A program made the position numbers and the translations under genes. 64,000 nucleotides of DNA, taken from the NCBI GenBank assembly GCA_023055505.1, contig JALIRH010000003.1, forward strand, positions 32,366,842 to 32,430,841. Reading direction: 5' to 3'. The number at the start of each line of letters is the position of its first letter. Position 1 is the first letter of the stretch. The notes beneath the pieces are model-generated. The model was not told the DNA's origin. It was given only the letters and a program-made list of their open reading frames with translations, and did not search any database. Shown one piece after another: positions 46,741 through 58,272 of the stretch. Source of the stretch: Callipepla californica brunnescens. Lineage: Eukaryota > Chordata > Aves > Galliformes > Odontophoridae.

Positions 46741-47699
46741 CACAGCCTGCTCATCTGCGACTGGTGGATGTGAGAGTACCTGGCTAAAGGCAAACCATGC
46801 TTGTGGAATACAGCTCCATGGAAAAAAGAAAGCCTAAATCGAACCCCTCCAGCACCCTATATATATTCTCAAAACATATAAACATAATTCCCATTGTGCA
46901 TAAACCCCATTCTTCCTCAACACAAAAGTTAACCTGAGGAAGACAAAAACACAGAAAGGAAAATCTGGCGGTGAAGTTCCCCTGCCAGATCCAGATGGTT
47001 CCCCAGTGTTACATCTAGATCTTGGAGAGTAAGGACCACTGGAAAGACAAACTTCTTGTAGCAAACCTGAAACGGATTTGAAGGCTGCAGAGTTAACCAT
47101 CAGGACACATTTAAAACAGAGTGATAGCTATGATATGGCAAATCCCTTGTTCATGAGTCAGTATATTGTGATTGTTTGGCCTATTTTTAGGTTAAGAGGA
47201 ATGCAGTGTTTCTGTTGAGTAAGTTTACCGCGTATGTGTCTCCCACGGTGACGAGTAATGAGAACTGTTGGTCCTCAAAACTCAAAGCTATTTTATTTAA
47301 GTTGTGCTTTCTAGCATCTTCAATAAAAATGCGAATAACGAGGTGGAGAAGCACCTTTACACATCATCATTCATTGGGAAATATTAATATCTAACATCAA
47401 GTAGAATGGAGAACTCAAAATAACTGAGTGAGATTTAGATGGTAATAAATAATTCAGAGGCAAACTGGAATAACACCAGCTTATCACCGGCACGTCATCA
47501 TGCAAAATCCTCCAAAAACATAGCTGTTGAATGCCAATATTATCGCATTTTCAGTTGGTCACAAATTAGACCTAGCAGCAGTTTACAAAGCAACGTGGCT
47601 TTCAGAGCAGCCAGTTTGTGAGCAGCTTTTATTGAGTTACTGTCACAGAAGTGGCCTTTTCTAATAAGATACGACAACACTATTCTAGAAATGGCTTGG

Positions 47700-47930
47700 G
47701 AGGTCCGAGATCTCGCAGGAAGGGCACAACTGGACACAGTTTGGAGCGAAACATTTAAAAAGATTAGAGGATCTGAGGGAGTGGCATACAAAGCGCTGTT
47801 AAAGAATAGAACTGTGTAGCTGGCTGAACGATAACGAGGAGGAGATTTGATCTCCATCTCTCATCAAAGATGTGAAGCATCTTCCACTCAAGTATCTGAA
47901 GGACGCTACAGAGCAGCGGGAGGAACAGTA
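47700..47930 (+). repeat. Old CR1/L3-like LINE remnant
   Basis: Words such as AACATTTAAAAAGATTAGAG, GAACTGTGTAGCTGG, ATAACGAGGAGGAGATTTGA, TCAAGTATCTGAAGGACG and TACAGAGCAG follow, in order, the distal part of ancient CR1/L3 elements in amniotes. Divergence is high and the borders are uncertain. Confidence 0.5.
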
Positions 47931-50900
47931 TCAGTGAATTACCATGAGTATAGATAAGCAGGGATCAAAAAAACTAAAAGAAGGAAACCAAATGGAAGAA
48001 ATTGTTTCTTTAGCATAGGGTCTATTTTCGGGAGAATCACAGATTAGGCACAGTGGAAGCAGAATGACAAAAAGCTTTAAATAGACCACAGCCAGACTGA
48101 TTGTATTGCAAAAAATAAGAAAAAAAATACTGTAAGGAATAATTATATATTTGATCCTGGGATGAGACAGCTCAACAGATTTTTTTTGTTGCTGTTTTTT
48201 TTTAGTTTCTATGTTGACAGCTCACAGGTATGTGCACACACGCATCTGAAAGTTTCCACTGCCTACACATGAGGAGATGGGGAAAAGAGGATTGCAGATA
48301 CGGCTTTGTGTGACCACCCGAACCTCCTCCCAGGATCTGTGAACAGAGAAGGGGTGCAGGAGGGTCCTCTGTGCTAGCTTGACTGCAAGAAGGAATGCAG
48401 TAACTTGGGTCTTCGTGGTGATCATCCGCTGTTCAAAGATGAGGAAGGATTCTAGTGCACAGATCATCAAAAGACAGAAACCATCCAGAATTAAACTGGA
48501 AGGAATTCATCATCTGTGATAATGTCAGGAAAGAATAGGACCGAGGTCTGCTGAGAAGGAACATTTCTAAGAGAGGGAAGGTCATGGGAATTAGAAGGTC
48601 ACAGACAAAGGGGAGGCTTGCAGGAAGATCGCTACATGAGTATCATGAATTTAAATAACTGTCTTGGCTCTTAACAGTTGTTGTTCACAAGGGTGGGACA
48701 CTATGAGATTCCCCCTGCAAGTCCCTATCATTATGGAGGTCACAAGATTTAGGAACAATTTCTAAAAAAGGATATTTTCCATCAAAACAGAGGCTAATTC
48801 CGAAGCACCATTAGATGCTTGAGAAGAGATGCACATGATGAACAATATTAAATACAACCCCCTACGTCAGTGCAGAGTACAAAAGATCGTCAAGTGCCTT
48901 CATTTTCTTTCACTGGGAGATCTTGCAGGGCAACAAATTTTCCTTGGGAATGCACATCCTGCTCTGGAGAGCAGCAGGGCAGCAGTGGGGATGCATGACA
49001 GTTGGCCAGTGACCTGATCAGTTCAGAAGAGAGAGAATGCTGGGATGTAGTGATGAAAGCAGTGACAGATGAGCAGCTACCCACAGCAGGGGAAGAAGCT
49101 CTGGAGAAATACTGGTTCTCAGCCCCTTCCTAAGCGTGCTGCTTGGAGAGAATGCTTACATTTCCATGGTCACCTGCATCCATTTTTCTGTCTCATTACT
49201 AGAACTGATAACTATCTCGAAAACGGACAGAAAAAAATTGATACAGAGGAAGTTATGCAGTAAGGTTACACTTACACAAATGTATGAACACTTTTCTTTG
49301 TCTCAGTCTATAATGTAGGAAAAACAGAATAGAAAAATGTTAATATCACAGAATTTGGCTAGATAAAAAAAGCCTCACTGTTCTATCTGTCATGCAGCTA
49401 CTTGGAAAACATGACAGTTTTTATTGCTTCCTTTTTGACATTTTATCAAAATATCCTTCTGATATCCTAAAGCCTGTTAACTGAAAACTTGTTTCTAATC
49501 CAGGAAAAGTACAATCTTTGTAGCAACAGAATTAGAATAGGGAAGAAAGTGTACCCAGTTAGTCTTCTATTTATATTTTGAGCACAATACTAAATATTCC
49601 AAGTCTTACTGCTCTGTCTTTATCTAGAAGTTCAGCTTTGTGCAAAAAAGACTCCAAACACACACTAAAAAATGACCTCAAGCTTGTTAAAACACAGGAG
49701 TCAGGAAGACAAAGGGACGAGCGGTTTCTTATACATGCAACAATATGACTCCAAAATGAACAAACAATTTTAAACAGTGGGAATGGGATGTGGAAAAGCA
49801 ATTTGAATGGGTCAGGGAGACAGATGTAGAAAAGGTATCCTTTATCTCCTGTCTACCTTGAAACAAAAGAAAGAAGCAAGAAGGAAAGAGAGGCCAAGCA
49901 CTGCTCTGATGCTGGCAGTGGCTGGAATTCAGTGAAAAATGGTCAGCCTTAGCTTCTTTGTGAACATTCAAAAGTGCTAGTAAAGCCAGACACTCCAACA
50001 TGGATTCTCATGGCAGCCATGCTATTATAAGAGTACATGATTTCTCAAGTGAGCCTAAATAGTCACAAATTAAAAACAAAATTTAACTCATCTTTCCCCA
50101 TGACCTGGTGATCCCTTTTAGAAGGAAGAGAGCTTCTTTCTGAAACTTATTTAGCAGTGGAATCTATTGCTTAAGGCAGAAGAACTCAGCAGGGAGGACA
50201 TATTACCTTGAGCAGCTGTGAAGAAAACAGAAACTGATTTTCAATAGGACTGACTTTCAATGGTGCTGTAATACAGCAAAAGCCAACAACTTGAATTGCT
50301 GCTTTTTTTTTTTTGTTTGTTTGTTTTTACATCAAGACTGGTTGAGGGAAGAAATACTTTAAAATACATTCAGCACCTATTCTTATTGATGACAAAGTCT
50401 CAGCATTGGATTGTTGCGCACCTTCACACGTTAAGAGAGAAAACCCTGCAAAGATGGAAAAAAAAAAAAAAAAAGTCTATCTGTGCTTGCCAGGGCTGAA
50501 CATTAGATACTGAACTTAGAAGCAATCTCTTCATAAGAAGTACCAAGAATTTACTGTATATTTTTAACATGAAAGTCTAATTTGTGTGCATGAAGATAAA
50601 ATCTTTTAAATCAGTTGAATATAATGCCTATAGTTGGCTGTGACATACCACGAATTGCATCTATAATGCTGAAAAAAATATATTTTTCTCTTTTTCTTTT
50701 TGAACTGTAAAGCCTGTAAATTTTCCTCTGGCCTGAAACAGTCCAGATCCCAAAAAACAGGAGTAGTTCCATGAATTACAGCTATTTATTCTTCCTGACC
50801 TAAGGACTTCCACTGCTGTTCACTTCACTTGGAAACTGCAGACTAATGTAAACAGTGGCCCACTCCTTTCTTCCCAAACATAGTTCGGAGTTTTAGCCTA

Positions 50901-51189
50901 ACACGTAGCACTCTAGCTTTGCCACAGAACAACAATAAAACACGAGGATCTGCACTAAGTGACTCTGCACAGAAGCAAGCACGTTGTCTGTGAGAAAAGA
51001 GGCAGCATTTGCAAACTGCAAGCTTGATGTGATAATTTATTCACTGAGAAATTACAGGACAGGAGCAAGAGTACGGAACTCTTTTTTCTCAGCCAAAGGT
51101 TGCTGAGAGTAGATCGTGCTTGCAGTCTGCATTCCCAATTAAAAGAAAGATGGGGTGCAATTCCTGAGGCCATATAGCAAGGGTTGGTG

Positions 51190-51210
51190 GTGTCCACACT
51201 GTGTGGACAC
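51190..51210. repeat. Perfect 10-bp inverted repeat with one-base spacer
   Basis: GTGTCCACAC, then T, then GTGTGGACAC. The arms are exact reverse complements. No surrounding element explains it. Confidence 0.95.
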
Positions 51211-54200
51211 AATGAGGGCTAGGCTAACCCCTGGGTCTCACTGGCTGTGTCCATGCTTGGCAGCCTTTAGCCTGGGATCTCCACTGGGTTACAGTAGCTC
51301 TAAGACACGCAACATTTTTTGGTATTTTGTCTTCAGAATATGGTGTCAAAAACAAAACAGACCATTATACACCACTGGCTCAGTTACAGCACAAAACTGT
51401 CATGTCTTCCCCCATTCTTAATGTCCCATGAGCTCTCTGAACCAACTATAACATCCTCCTCCTCTACTTTTTACCTCAGCAGCCTTCAGCTCCATTCCAC
51501 TAAGTCTCTCCCAGCTTCTTTCCCAGTCTTTTTCCAGAGCAGGCTTTTATAAACCTTTGGGGAACCCAGGGCTGACCCACTTTATGGCTCACTGACCAGT
51601 TCTCATTCCTTGAGTTCTTTCACAGAGAAACTCATGTCCTTTTTCCTTCAAAAAATCTTTTATGATTCTCTTAAACTTCCTGCACAAAAAACATTTGAAT
51701 GTTTTCCAGCACCACAAATCTTTCAAACCCCGGTCCTGCCAGAATGAGTTATCCTTATTTATGAGTAAGAGCACTAAAATAAAGGAGAATGATTTAGGAA
51801 TGAGGAAGTATTATTTAAAATAAGACAATTTAAATCTGATCCTTAATACTCCGCCTTCTCATTAATTGTTATAAGTGCATAAGATATATTCAATGCACTT
51901 GTCCCTTAAAACAATGATCTGATCCAGCAGTTCCACGCAGTTTTAGAGCTATTAAATGCTATATGAAATGGCTGTGTAGAGACTATATTCAACATGAGTA
52001 CACAGCTTCAACAGTCTGAAAATACTTGGATACATAATTAATAAAAACAATGTGTGGGGAAAAAAGTGTGTTCTTTTCGATATGCTTTAATTAAAAAAAA
52101 TACTATTTTTTGTGGATACTGGTACTTATGTTTTTATCCTCTGAACAGAGAATCTAAGTTCTGAAAATTGAGCCACAGCCTTTGAACAAACAAATACATT
52201 GTGCTCTTCCTGAGGGAAATCTACTGCCCTCTGCTTCTTCCATGTTAATAAGTACAATTCAGTCATTGAAGTATGTAGCACTGGACTTCGCCTCATCCAA
52301 AAACGTCAGTGTTTGCCACAGCTTATTCCCTGCAGCAGAGCTCAACTCAAAGCAGATTTTCATTCAACAATCACAGTTTTATAGTTGACAGCACTTTTTG
52401 CAATTACTGTGTCAAGTCTCAAAACCTCTCCCTTTGACCTAAGGAATATTATTATCCCACTTCACATACAGAAAAATGAAAGTGCCAGAAGAACACAGCT
52501 GGTCCACCTGGCGAGCCAGAAGACAGACAGGAAACTCAGCAGAGGTCTCCTGACACCAAAAGCAGCTTTCTGAGGCAGAGTGGATCATGTTTCTTCCCAA
52601 GGCAAATGCCAGCTTCAACCAATAACTCTCTCTGTGGGGATCCAAAGCCCAGCAAGCCTCAGGAGAGCTCACCATCTTCACATACTTTGGGGGCCACCAC
52701 ATGGCAGACGTGAGCAGCAAATCACAAGTAAAATACAGAGACAGCTTTTTTTATTTTTAAGGTGAATATGTAATTGTGCTGCTAGCTGACAGCATGACCA
52801 GAGGGGCATATGATAAACTACAATTCAGAAAGCATAGAAAGACAGAACATTTGCAGCAGTTCCCATACCGTGAGGCGGAATTAAGAGGCTGGTCTTAAGC
52901 TGTTTCTGATCACTACAAATTGTGCCATAACTCTGAACACAGGAAATATGTTTCAGAGTGAAGTAAAACAAACAGGCTGACTTCACACAGCAGCAGCAGC
53001 ATATCTCTCCTCTGACAGCACAGTATTTCTCAAACACCCAGCTGTCCAAAGACAGCAGAGCACAAAGACAAGCATTAGAGAGGAGCTTCCACTTGGAATG
53101 ATTCTCTCCCAGATAGCACCTTGACATCAGGAACGTTTTACATGGCAAACTGCAACCAAACCTAATTTCATGTTCAACACTCATTTTCACATACCCCCCC
53201 ACCGACATACCCTGCACATTTTATCTGAGTGTTCTCAAAACCTTGGGAACACTCCTGCCTGAACATTTGCAACCTTAGGTCTTCTATTTATCTCTTATGT
53301 GTTACACTCACAGAAGAATGTAAAAGTATGCTACCCTTACTATTTCACTGCCACTAACTGTTAACTTCTTCTATTTTGTAAGGTTTTTGAACATCTCCTA
53401 CAGTGTAGTGTTCTCTCAGTTTCTGACTTCAGCAGAAATCCCACCAAATTAACAAGGCCTTTGCCTTTTCCAAAGAGCCCGTGTTTGCTGAATTTGCTTT
53501 TCCACTCTGGTAGCAGGCAGACCCAGATGTCACACGCAATGCCTCGGCAGGGTGCCTGAGCTGTTACTGGGTTACTGTCTCAGCATCGGAGCCAGCTGCA
53601 CTAAGCTGCTGCTGGAGTGGTGGAGCTCAGATGAAGAAGCCTGTCACTCCTCACATCAAGGATGTTCTTCAATTGAGAATGTTTGAGCCAGGGTGAGGAA
53701 AGAGGACTTTGAAGAGTCAAATGAGGATAGACTAGGATGATGAGAAATGGGACCTTCACCACTGAAGTAGTAGGATCCAAAATTAAACCCTGACACTGCC
53801 AGAAATTGTGCATGCAAATTACTCTATTCACTCTAATAGGACTGGATCACACACCAGCAGCAAGCAGAAGGAAAAAAATGTGGGCTATCCGAGTCTGCAC
53901 ACAAATTCCCAGTGCTACCCACCAAATCCCAGGGTTTGCTGACTCTGCTGGTCTTCAAACTCCACATGAAATACCTTCCACTCCCTCTCCCCCCCCCCAC
54001 ACCCCCAGTAAATAAACCAACAAACAACAAAAAACAACCAACCAACCACCGACATATCTCTTCTCTGACTGAGGATCTCACCTTCAGAAAAGAGAGTGAA
54101 TTATAAAAATGAGCATCTCTGGTTGTGAAGGGAAAAATGCTGCTGGCCGGGAACAAGGTCAGGTGTTCAAGGAAGGAAAGGGGCAGGTGTCTCTGACTCC

Positions 54201-55099
54201 CAAGGCACAAGAAAGGCACTGGTGCTGTCCAAAGAGCAAAGACTGGGTCAAGTTAGAGCCAACCAAAAAGACAGAGAAGTACACAGGGGGCTTAAGCTAT
54301 GTATTTAAGAGTTACTTCTTGCTGAGATTGATTTCTGCTTCATGTAATTTCATACACTTTCTGTCCTCACAATCCACTCAGTGAATGTTAAGCAGCTCTT
54401 GGCACTGCAGGAAATCGAACTGCATTTCTCTCCAATCAAAGATATAATGAAGCAGACGCTGAGGTCTTCAGATACTTTCTCCCTGTCAGAAGACCCATGA
54501 CCAGAGCTCCAAGCGTATGTTCCTCAATATGCATGGGCTATAATAAGGGAAACTTTATACTGCGTATCTTCCGACCTCTAAAAGGTGACTTTTCTAAGCT
54601 GGCATTGGATTGCTTGAGAACAGCCAAGCAGCTACAACTAGTACCAGAGAAGCAAAAGCTCACCACCACCACGCAGCCAAGTTTATGCTGAAAGATGTAA
54701 ACCCCCCATTTGTGCAGCTCCGCAGATATACTTCAGCATAGAAACAGCTCGGACAAATGCAATCACTTCGCATGACAGATCGAGTCCAGGGGCTGATGTT
54801 TCCAAGCTTTACATAAAGCAAGACGAACAACCGACTCCTACCACGCAACTTTTTTGCTGCTACAACTGGGACAGGGAAGCAGCAGCAGCACCCTCCGCTG
54901 GTTACCGCAGTAAATGCAGCAAACGAGCCGGTGGGAGTGACTGTGCTTAACCGCATGCAGCACATAGTAAGCAGCTTGTTTCTTCCTTGAACAGCATCCT
55001 AAATTACTGACTATTATTAAAAATTCATTTTGCGTAGCTATAGAAAATCTTTAGTCACATGGACATACACAATAATAAAGACAGGTGAAGACACAGGGA

Positions 55100-55117
55100 A
55101 AAAAAAAAAAAAAAAAA
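55100..55117. repeat. A18 homopolymer
   Basis: Eighteen A on the plus strand in intergenic DNA, without a recognisable retroposed body upstream. Confidence 0.9.
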
Positions 55118-57039
55118 GAACAGCTGAGGAAAGCTTTGAAGCTCTGTGATTTCTCAGGAGAGCTGTGTATTGGTAGAGACTGGCCCAAGCAGACACATGC
55201 ACCCAGGTTTGGAGAAAAGAAAGAGTAACTAAAAATGTATTTAACTAAAGTAGCTTCAGATTTTAACCTGGTCTGTTATCCCCCTGATGGAGGTATCTGT
55301 ACTGAATTTCTCTCTGACTGACTAATGAAGTGATAGATCTCTCAGAATATTTAATACACATTAATTCAGCTGCTCAGTTTCACTCATTAAAGTATTTTGA
55401 AATTTTGTATCAAGTGGCTGCATTCTATTTACTTGAGATTTTCTTTATTTATAAACCTGAGCCATCAAGATGTGAAAGACAAAAGACAGACATTCCAGTG
55501 AAACATCCTCTGCATGGCAGAGTTAAGAGGAAACACAGCTCCATACAGAAGCACATCACTTAAAATGTTTTTTATAGCAAAAATGATTGCGGTCCTTTCA
55601 GGGCACATTGTCTGTTCCATAAGAGGATTGGAAATCTGCCATTGTATTACTGGATTTTGCTCCAAAATAAACTAAAGCCAACACAGCTGGAGGTGACAGA
55701 AGCATGTCCAGGGTAAGTATCTATTCCCTGACCTCCTTTCCAGCTGTTAAAGCATTCTGTCCCTGCTGCTTTCACAGCACTAGACTGCTTCTACCCTCTC
55801 CTCTCTGCAAAGCTCCTCAGCTCTCCTCATCCTCTGCTTACTGAAATCTCCCAGATGACGCTCAGCCCAAGAATCCCAAATAGCCAGTAGTTACAAAGAC
55901 CTCATGTGCCATTGTATCAACCCTTATTTTACCAACCCACAGTTCACTTATATCTTGTACCCTACAAACAACCACACCATTTCCCAGTAGCCTGGTTCCT
56001 CCTAGAACACTTGAAGTACTCCCCACTCTCATCTCTGAACAAAGCAAGGATCCTGCACAGAAAAAGTTCCTGAAGGTAATGCTGAAAAGTACTTGGAAAG
56101 AGGTTCAAATGAAGCTTGCACTGACAACCTTAATTCCACTATCTCTTAAGTTTTAAGCAGTTAATTACTATGTAAAGATATAACAAACTTATACGGACAC
56201 AGGTTTATTAAAAGAAGCAAAAAAGACAAAGCTTCTGCTATGTTGGTATCTTCAAACAGCTTATAAGAATCGTACAGACAGCTCCCCATAGCTTAGAGAT
56301 CCGCATGGGACTTCCTTTCTTCAAGCAGAGATTTTCTTTTATGTAGTTCCTACAATAACATCTGAAGCTCCGCTTCTTCAAACTCTCCCCTTTCTTTCAG
56401 TATTTCATTTTTGTTGGTTATTTTCCACGCTTCTACAGTTCCCCGCTCTGATCCACCCACTGAGCCAAATTTTCCAGCTGGGCCATTTCAAGCCTTAATG
56501 CATTCAAAGTTCTGTCACTGCATAAACAAACATAAATAGTCTGCACAGCCATCGAATTCAAGGAGCAATCCTCTTTTCTTTTACTGCGTTAGGAGCAGCA
56601 TTAGCGCTGTTTGGAAACATACGATACATTCTTGGCACTCTTCTTCCCAATAAAGGCAATGCTTTGTTAAACCTGCTCCTGTCGACTTTATTTGTCATGT
56701 ATTTTCATTTTTTTTAAGGGGGAGGAGATACAGCTCGATTTCTGCCACCGAGTCAAAACTGATGAAGAAATTAATTCCTTTAGAAGCAAGCAGAAGAAAG
56801 AAGGGGGCTATCCTGGTGGCTGCTTTGCAACAGAAGCAGCTCTGGAAGGGCTGCTGGTTGGGACAGGAAGCCGCCTGTCTGCACAGAAGCCTGTAGCTGC
56901 TTCTGCATCCCTGCCAGGAGAGCTTTATGGACAAAGCAGGCATCTCCGAAGGAGGTACTGAAAAAGCAGCTGCCGTCAGGACGCACTGAGGGGAAAAAAG
57001 AAGCTGGGATCTCCCTCTCTCTCTGATCAGTCCTCCTCA

Positions 57040-57250
57040 GGTGACGAACAGAAGCGAGCCCACTGCTTCTCTGGGCACTGTGTTCCTACACAACCCCAAG
57101 CGTCGCGTTGGGGCCCCAGTGGCGCCAAAAACACGCGGGCGCCCCGGCTCAGCCACAAGCCGGCCACCCGCCGCTAGGGGGCGCTGTGCTGCCGCGGCGC
57201 CGGCGGCCCGGCTGAGCCGGCGGCGGCAACCGTTGTAGAGGGAGCGAGCA
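57040..57250 (+). promoter_or_regulatory. Short CpG-rich element, candidate GPR137B promoter/first exon
   Basis: The most CG-dense segment outside the NID1 promoter (for example GCGCGGGCGCCCCGG-like and CCGCGGCGCCGGCGG runs), standing in AT-rich surroundings. It lies 5.3 kb upstream of the GPR137B ATG. A donor-like CAA/GTAATC occurs at 57303 and a good acceptor lies at 62420. It could therefore be the promoter with a non-coding first exon of GPR137B, or a free-standing CTCF-bound element. No coding frame is supported. Confidence 0.5.
57171..57185 (+). promoter_or_regulatory. CTCF-like binding motif
   Basis: CCGCTAGGGGGCGCT agrees with the CTCF core consensus CCASYAGRKGGCRSY at 14 of 15 positions (G for A at the third). 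It sits inside the CpG-rich element between the divergent NID1 and GPR137B genes. Confidence 0.65.
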
Positions 57251-58246
57251 AGACTCAGGTCCTTTTCTTCCAGAGCTGACCTTCAGCTGCCTGAGCTAGC
57301 AAGTAATCAGGGCTGAAGCAGATCATTTCTAACGTGTGGGACTTCATTAAATGGGAAACAGATGCTTCAGATTGCAGAAGAAAATTAATTAATTAAAAGA
57401 AATTCTTTTCCTTTATTGTAGCTAAAGTCATCCATGCTTAAATAGGCTTTCCTTAAGGTTTTTATGGAGAGAGAAAGTTTTGCTGTAGGTGATGGGAAAT
57501 GCTAGACAGTGGAGTAAACAATCCTGAGCACTCTGCTCCATCTCCCCTTTTTTTTTTTTTCAGTCCACATCTGGTCCATTTCTCTTTTCCAGTCACCTCA
57601 TACCCAGCTGACTGAAATATCTAAGGGAATTCCCACTACAGAGAAGTACCTATTTTTCTGTAGTTCCTCTTTTAGGTATTTTGCCCGTGGGGGGTGCAAA
57701 GAATGGGCAAACCCTAAGGCAGAGGAAGTGCTGAAGGCTAGCAGAGGGGAGGGATGAGTACTACTTGAGCTATTACAGATTTAATGCCTCTACCTGAGTT
57801 ACAAAGGCATTCAGAAGGCTGTGAAGGACTATTTAAACAATAAAAAGGACGAAATGTTTTTCAGGGCTTTTTAGCCTTACCTCTGCAGATTGTTGAGCCT
57901 GCTCTTAATCTCCAAGGAATGAACAGCATGGACAGAAATTTCAGTTTTCAAGACATCTTACTAACATGGAACGAAGATTCCATCTATGAGATTGAGTCTA
58001 TTCTTGCTGCACGTTGTGCATTGGGGTATTCTGCAGAAAAGAACAAAATCAGTTTATAATCAGCTAATAGAGGCAAAAGTCCAACATGAAACAAAGGCTT
58101 GGCAGTTCTGATGCATCTAGGTCACGGAATCTGTCCCTTTCTAGTTTCTACTTGCTGAGTAACATGTTCAGTTCTCCTAGAAAACTGTATTCGTGGTCTA
58201 GTATCAAATGAAGTTATCAAACCAAAGGTTTGCTTTTGCCTCTCTC

Positions 58247-58272
58247 TTTTTTTTTTTTTTTTTTTTTTTTTT
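58247..58272. repeat. T26 homopolymer
   Basis: Twenty-six T on the plus strand after a CT-rich lead. Probably length-polymorphic. Confidence 0.95.

Larger units (their letters stand above)
46271..57039. other. Intergenic region between NID1 and GPR137B
   Basis: 10.8 kb with no supported gene. Contains a CR1 3' fragment (46512-46740), an older LINE-like remnant (47700-47930), a perfect short palindrome (51190-51210), and homopolymers (T near 50301-50314, A at 50459-50474, C at 53989-53998, A at 55100-55117). Open frames here are short and lack any domain signature. An unannotated non-coding RNA cannot be excluded from sequence alone. Confidence 0.6.

Noticed and set aside
54000..54050. AAACAACAAAAAACAACCAACCAACC as a structured repeat
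   Set aside because: It is simple A/C-rich sequence after a C run, without a clear repeat unit.
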